Translations under genes and position numbers: made by a program | The notes under the pieces: model-generated | What the model saw: the letters and a program-made list of their open reading frames with translations, nothing else | What the model was told of the DNA's origin: nothing | Databases searched by the model: none | Shown: piece after piece, positions 50,197 through 50,466 of the stretch | Layout: every line of letters starts with the position of its first letter | Numbering within the stretch: position 1 is the first letter of the stretch | Assembly (NCBI RefSeq): GCF_012396605.1 | Contig: NZ_JAAXPW010000025.1 | Coordinates: forward strand, 1-50,466 | From: Ureibacillus thermosphaericus | GTDB taxonomy: Bacteria > Bacillota > Bacilli > Bacillales_A > Planococcaceae | Length of the DNA: 50,466 nt | Direction: 5' to 3'

Positions 50197-50225
50197 TTGA
50201 CAAACGAGTTGGTAAACGATATAAT
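50197..50225 (+). promoter_or_regulatory. rrn promoter P2
   Basis: Consensus TTGACA (50197-50202), 17 bp, consensus TATAAT (50220-50225). Tandem promoters are typical of Bacillales rRNA operons. Confidence 0.88.
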
Positions 50226-50251
50226 TAAAGAGTTGTTTCAAAAAAGAAGAA

Positions 50252-50270
50252 TGAACCTTGAAAACTGAAC
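50252..50270 (+). promoter_or_regulatory. rrn leader boxA-like antitermination site
   Basis: The CTTGAAAACTGAAC block is the conserved leader segment found before 16S genes in Bacillales and resembles boxA (CTTTGAAAACT). Confidence 0.65.
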
Positions 50271-50361
50271 AACAAAACGTTAATGCAATAAATTATCTAG
50301 TTGTTAACCCTCGTTGACAAACTAGATTCGGACATTAAATTTTGAGCAAATCAAATTTTCT

Positions 50362-50466
50362 TTTATGGAGAGTTTGATCCTGGCTCAGGACGAACGCTGG
50401 CGGCGTGCCTAATACATGCAAGTCGAGCGAACCAATTGAAAGCCTAGCTTTCATGAGGTTAGCGGC
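50362..50466 (+). rRNA. rrs: 16S ribosomal RNA, 5' end (partial)
   Basis: Begins TTTATGGAGAGTTTGATCCT and continues with CAGGACGAACGCTGGCGGCG and the CATGCAAGTCGAGCGAAC block. The exact 5' base is approximate. It runs off the window within variable region V1. Confidence 0.96.

Overview
The window is a stretch of low-GC Bacillota chromosome from an endospore-forming member of the Bacillales. It starts inside one rRNA operon (5S rRNA, 9-123) and ends inside the next (first ~105 nt of 16S rRNA). The genes between follow, almost one for one, the Bacillus subtilis order from rrnA to rrnJ (yaaO, tmk ... lysS). Sporulation genes (sspF, spoVG, fin, spoVT, yabP, yabQ, spoIIE, abrB) make it a spore former. 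From the protein flavour and the 16S fragment I would guess the Caryophanaceae/Planococcaceae side (Lysinibacillus/Ureibacillus-like) rather than Bacillus sensu stricto, but that is weak inference.

Layout. 1-1183: 5S gene, its terminator, then about 1 kb with no convincing gene. This is filled by two near-identical 309-bp tandem units and one decayed unit, each carrying a 3' fragment of 5S rRNA and a structured palindromic core. 1184-8669: yaaO, tmk, darA (c-di-AMP receptor), yaaR, holB, ricT, yabA, trmN6, yazA, rsmI. 8807-9085: abrB on the minus strand with a Spo0A-type control region. 9454-16092: metG, tatD, yabE, rnmV, rsmA, veg, sspF. 16259-23395: ispE, purR, ridA, spoVG, glmU, prs, ctc, pth, fin. 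23536-33509: mfd, spoVT, yabM, yabN, rqcP, yabP, yabQ, divIC, yabR. 34036-43422: spoIIE, tilS, hpt, ftsH, coaX, hslO, yacD. 43542-49755: cysK, folP, folB, folK, dusB, a minus-strand DinB-family gene, lysS. 49756-50361: terminator and tandem rrn promoters.

The genes serve translation and RNA maturation (metG, lysS, rnmV, rsmA, rsmI, trmN6, tilS, dusB, pth, rqcP), replication and repair control (holB, yabA, mfd), envelope precursors and division (glmU, yabE, divIC, ftsH), nucleotide and cofactor supply (tmk, prs, purR, hpt, coaX, folP-folB-folK, ispE), and sporulation. Several control sites can be read directly. They are a sigma-H promoter at spoVG, a sigma-G promoter at spoVT, a 21-bp-spaced Spo0A-type promoter at spoIIE, tandem 0A boxes at abrB, and sigma-A promoters at yabE, veg and rrn.

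Compared with B. subtilis the interval lacks csfB-xpaC-yaaN, yabG, the two tRNAs before spoIIE, yabS-yabT, pabB-pabA-pabC and yazB, and gains the DinB-family gene. The most unusual part is the 5S-derived tandem repeat at the left edge. It can fold into a deep nested structure, and its 5' arm is complementary to the 3' half of the intact 5S rRNA.
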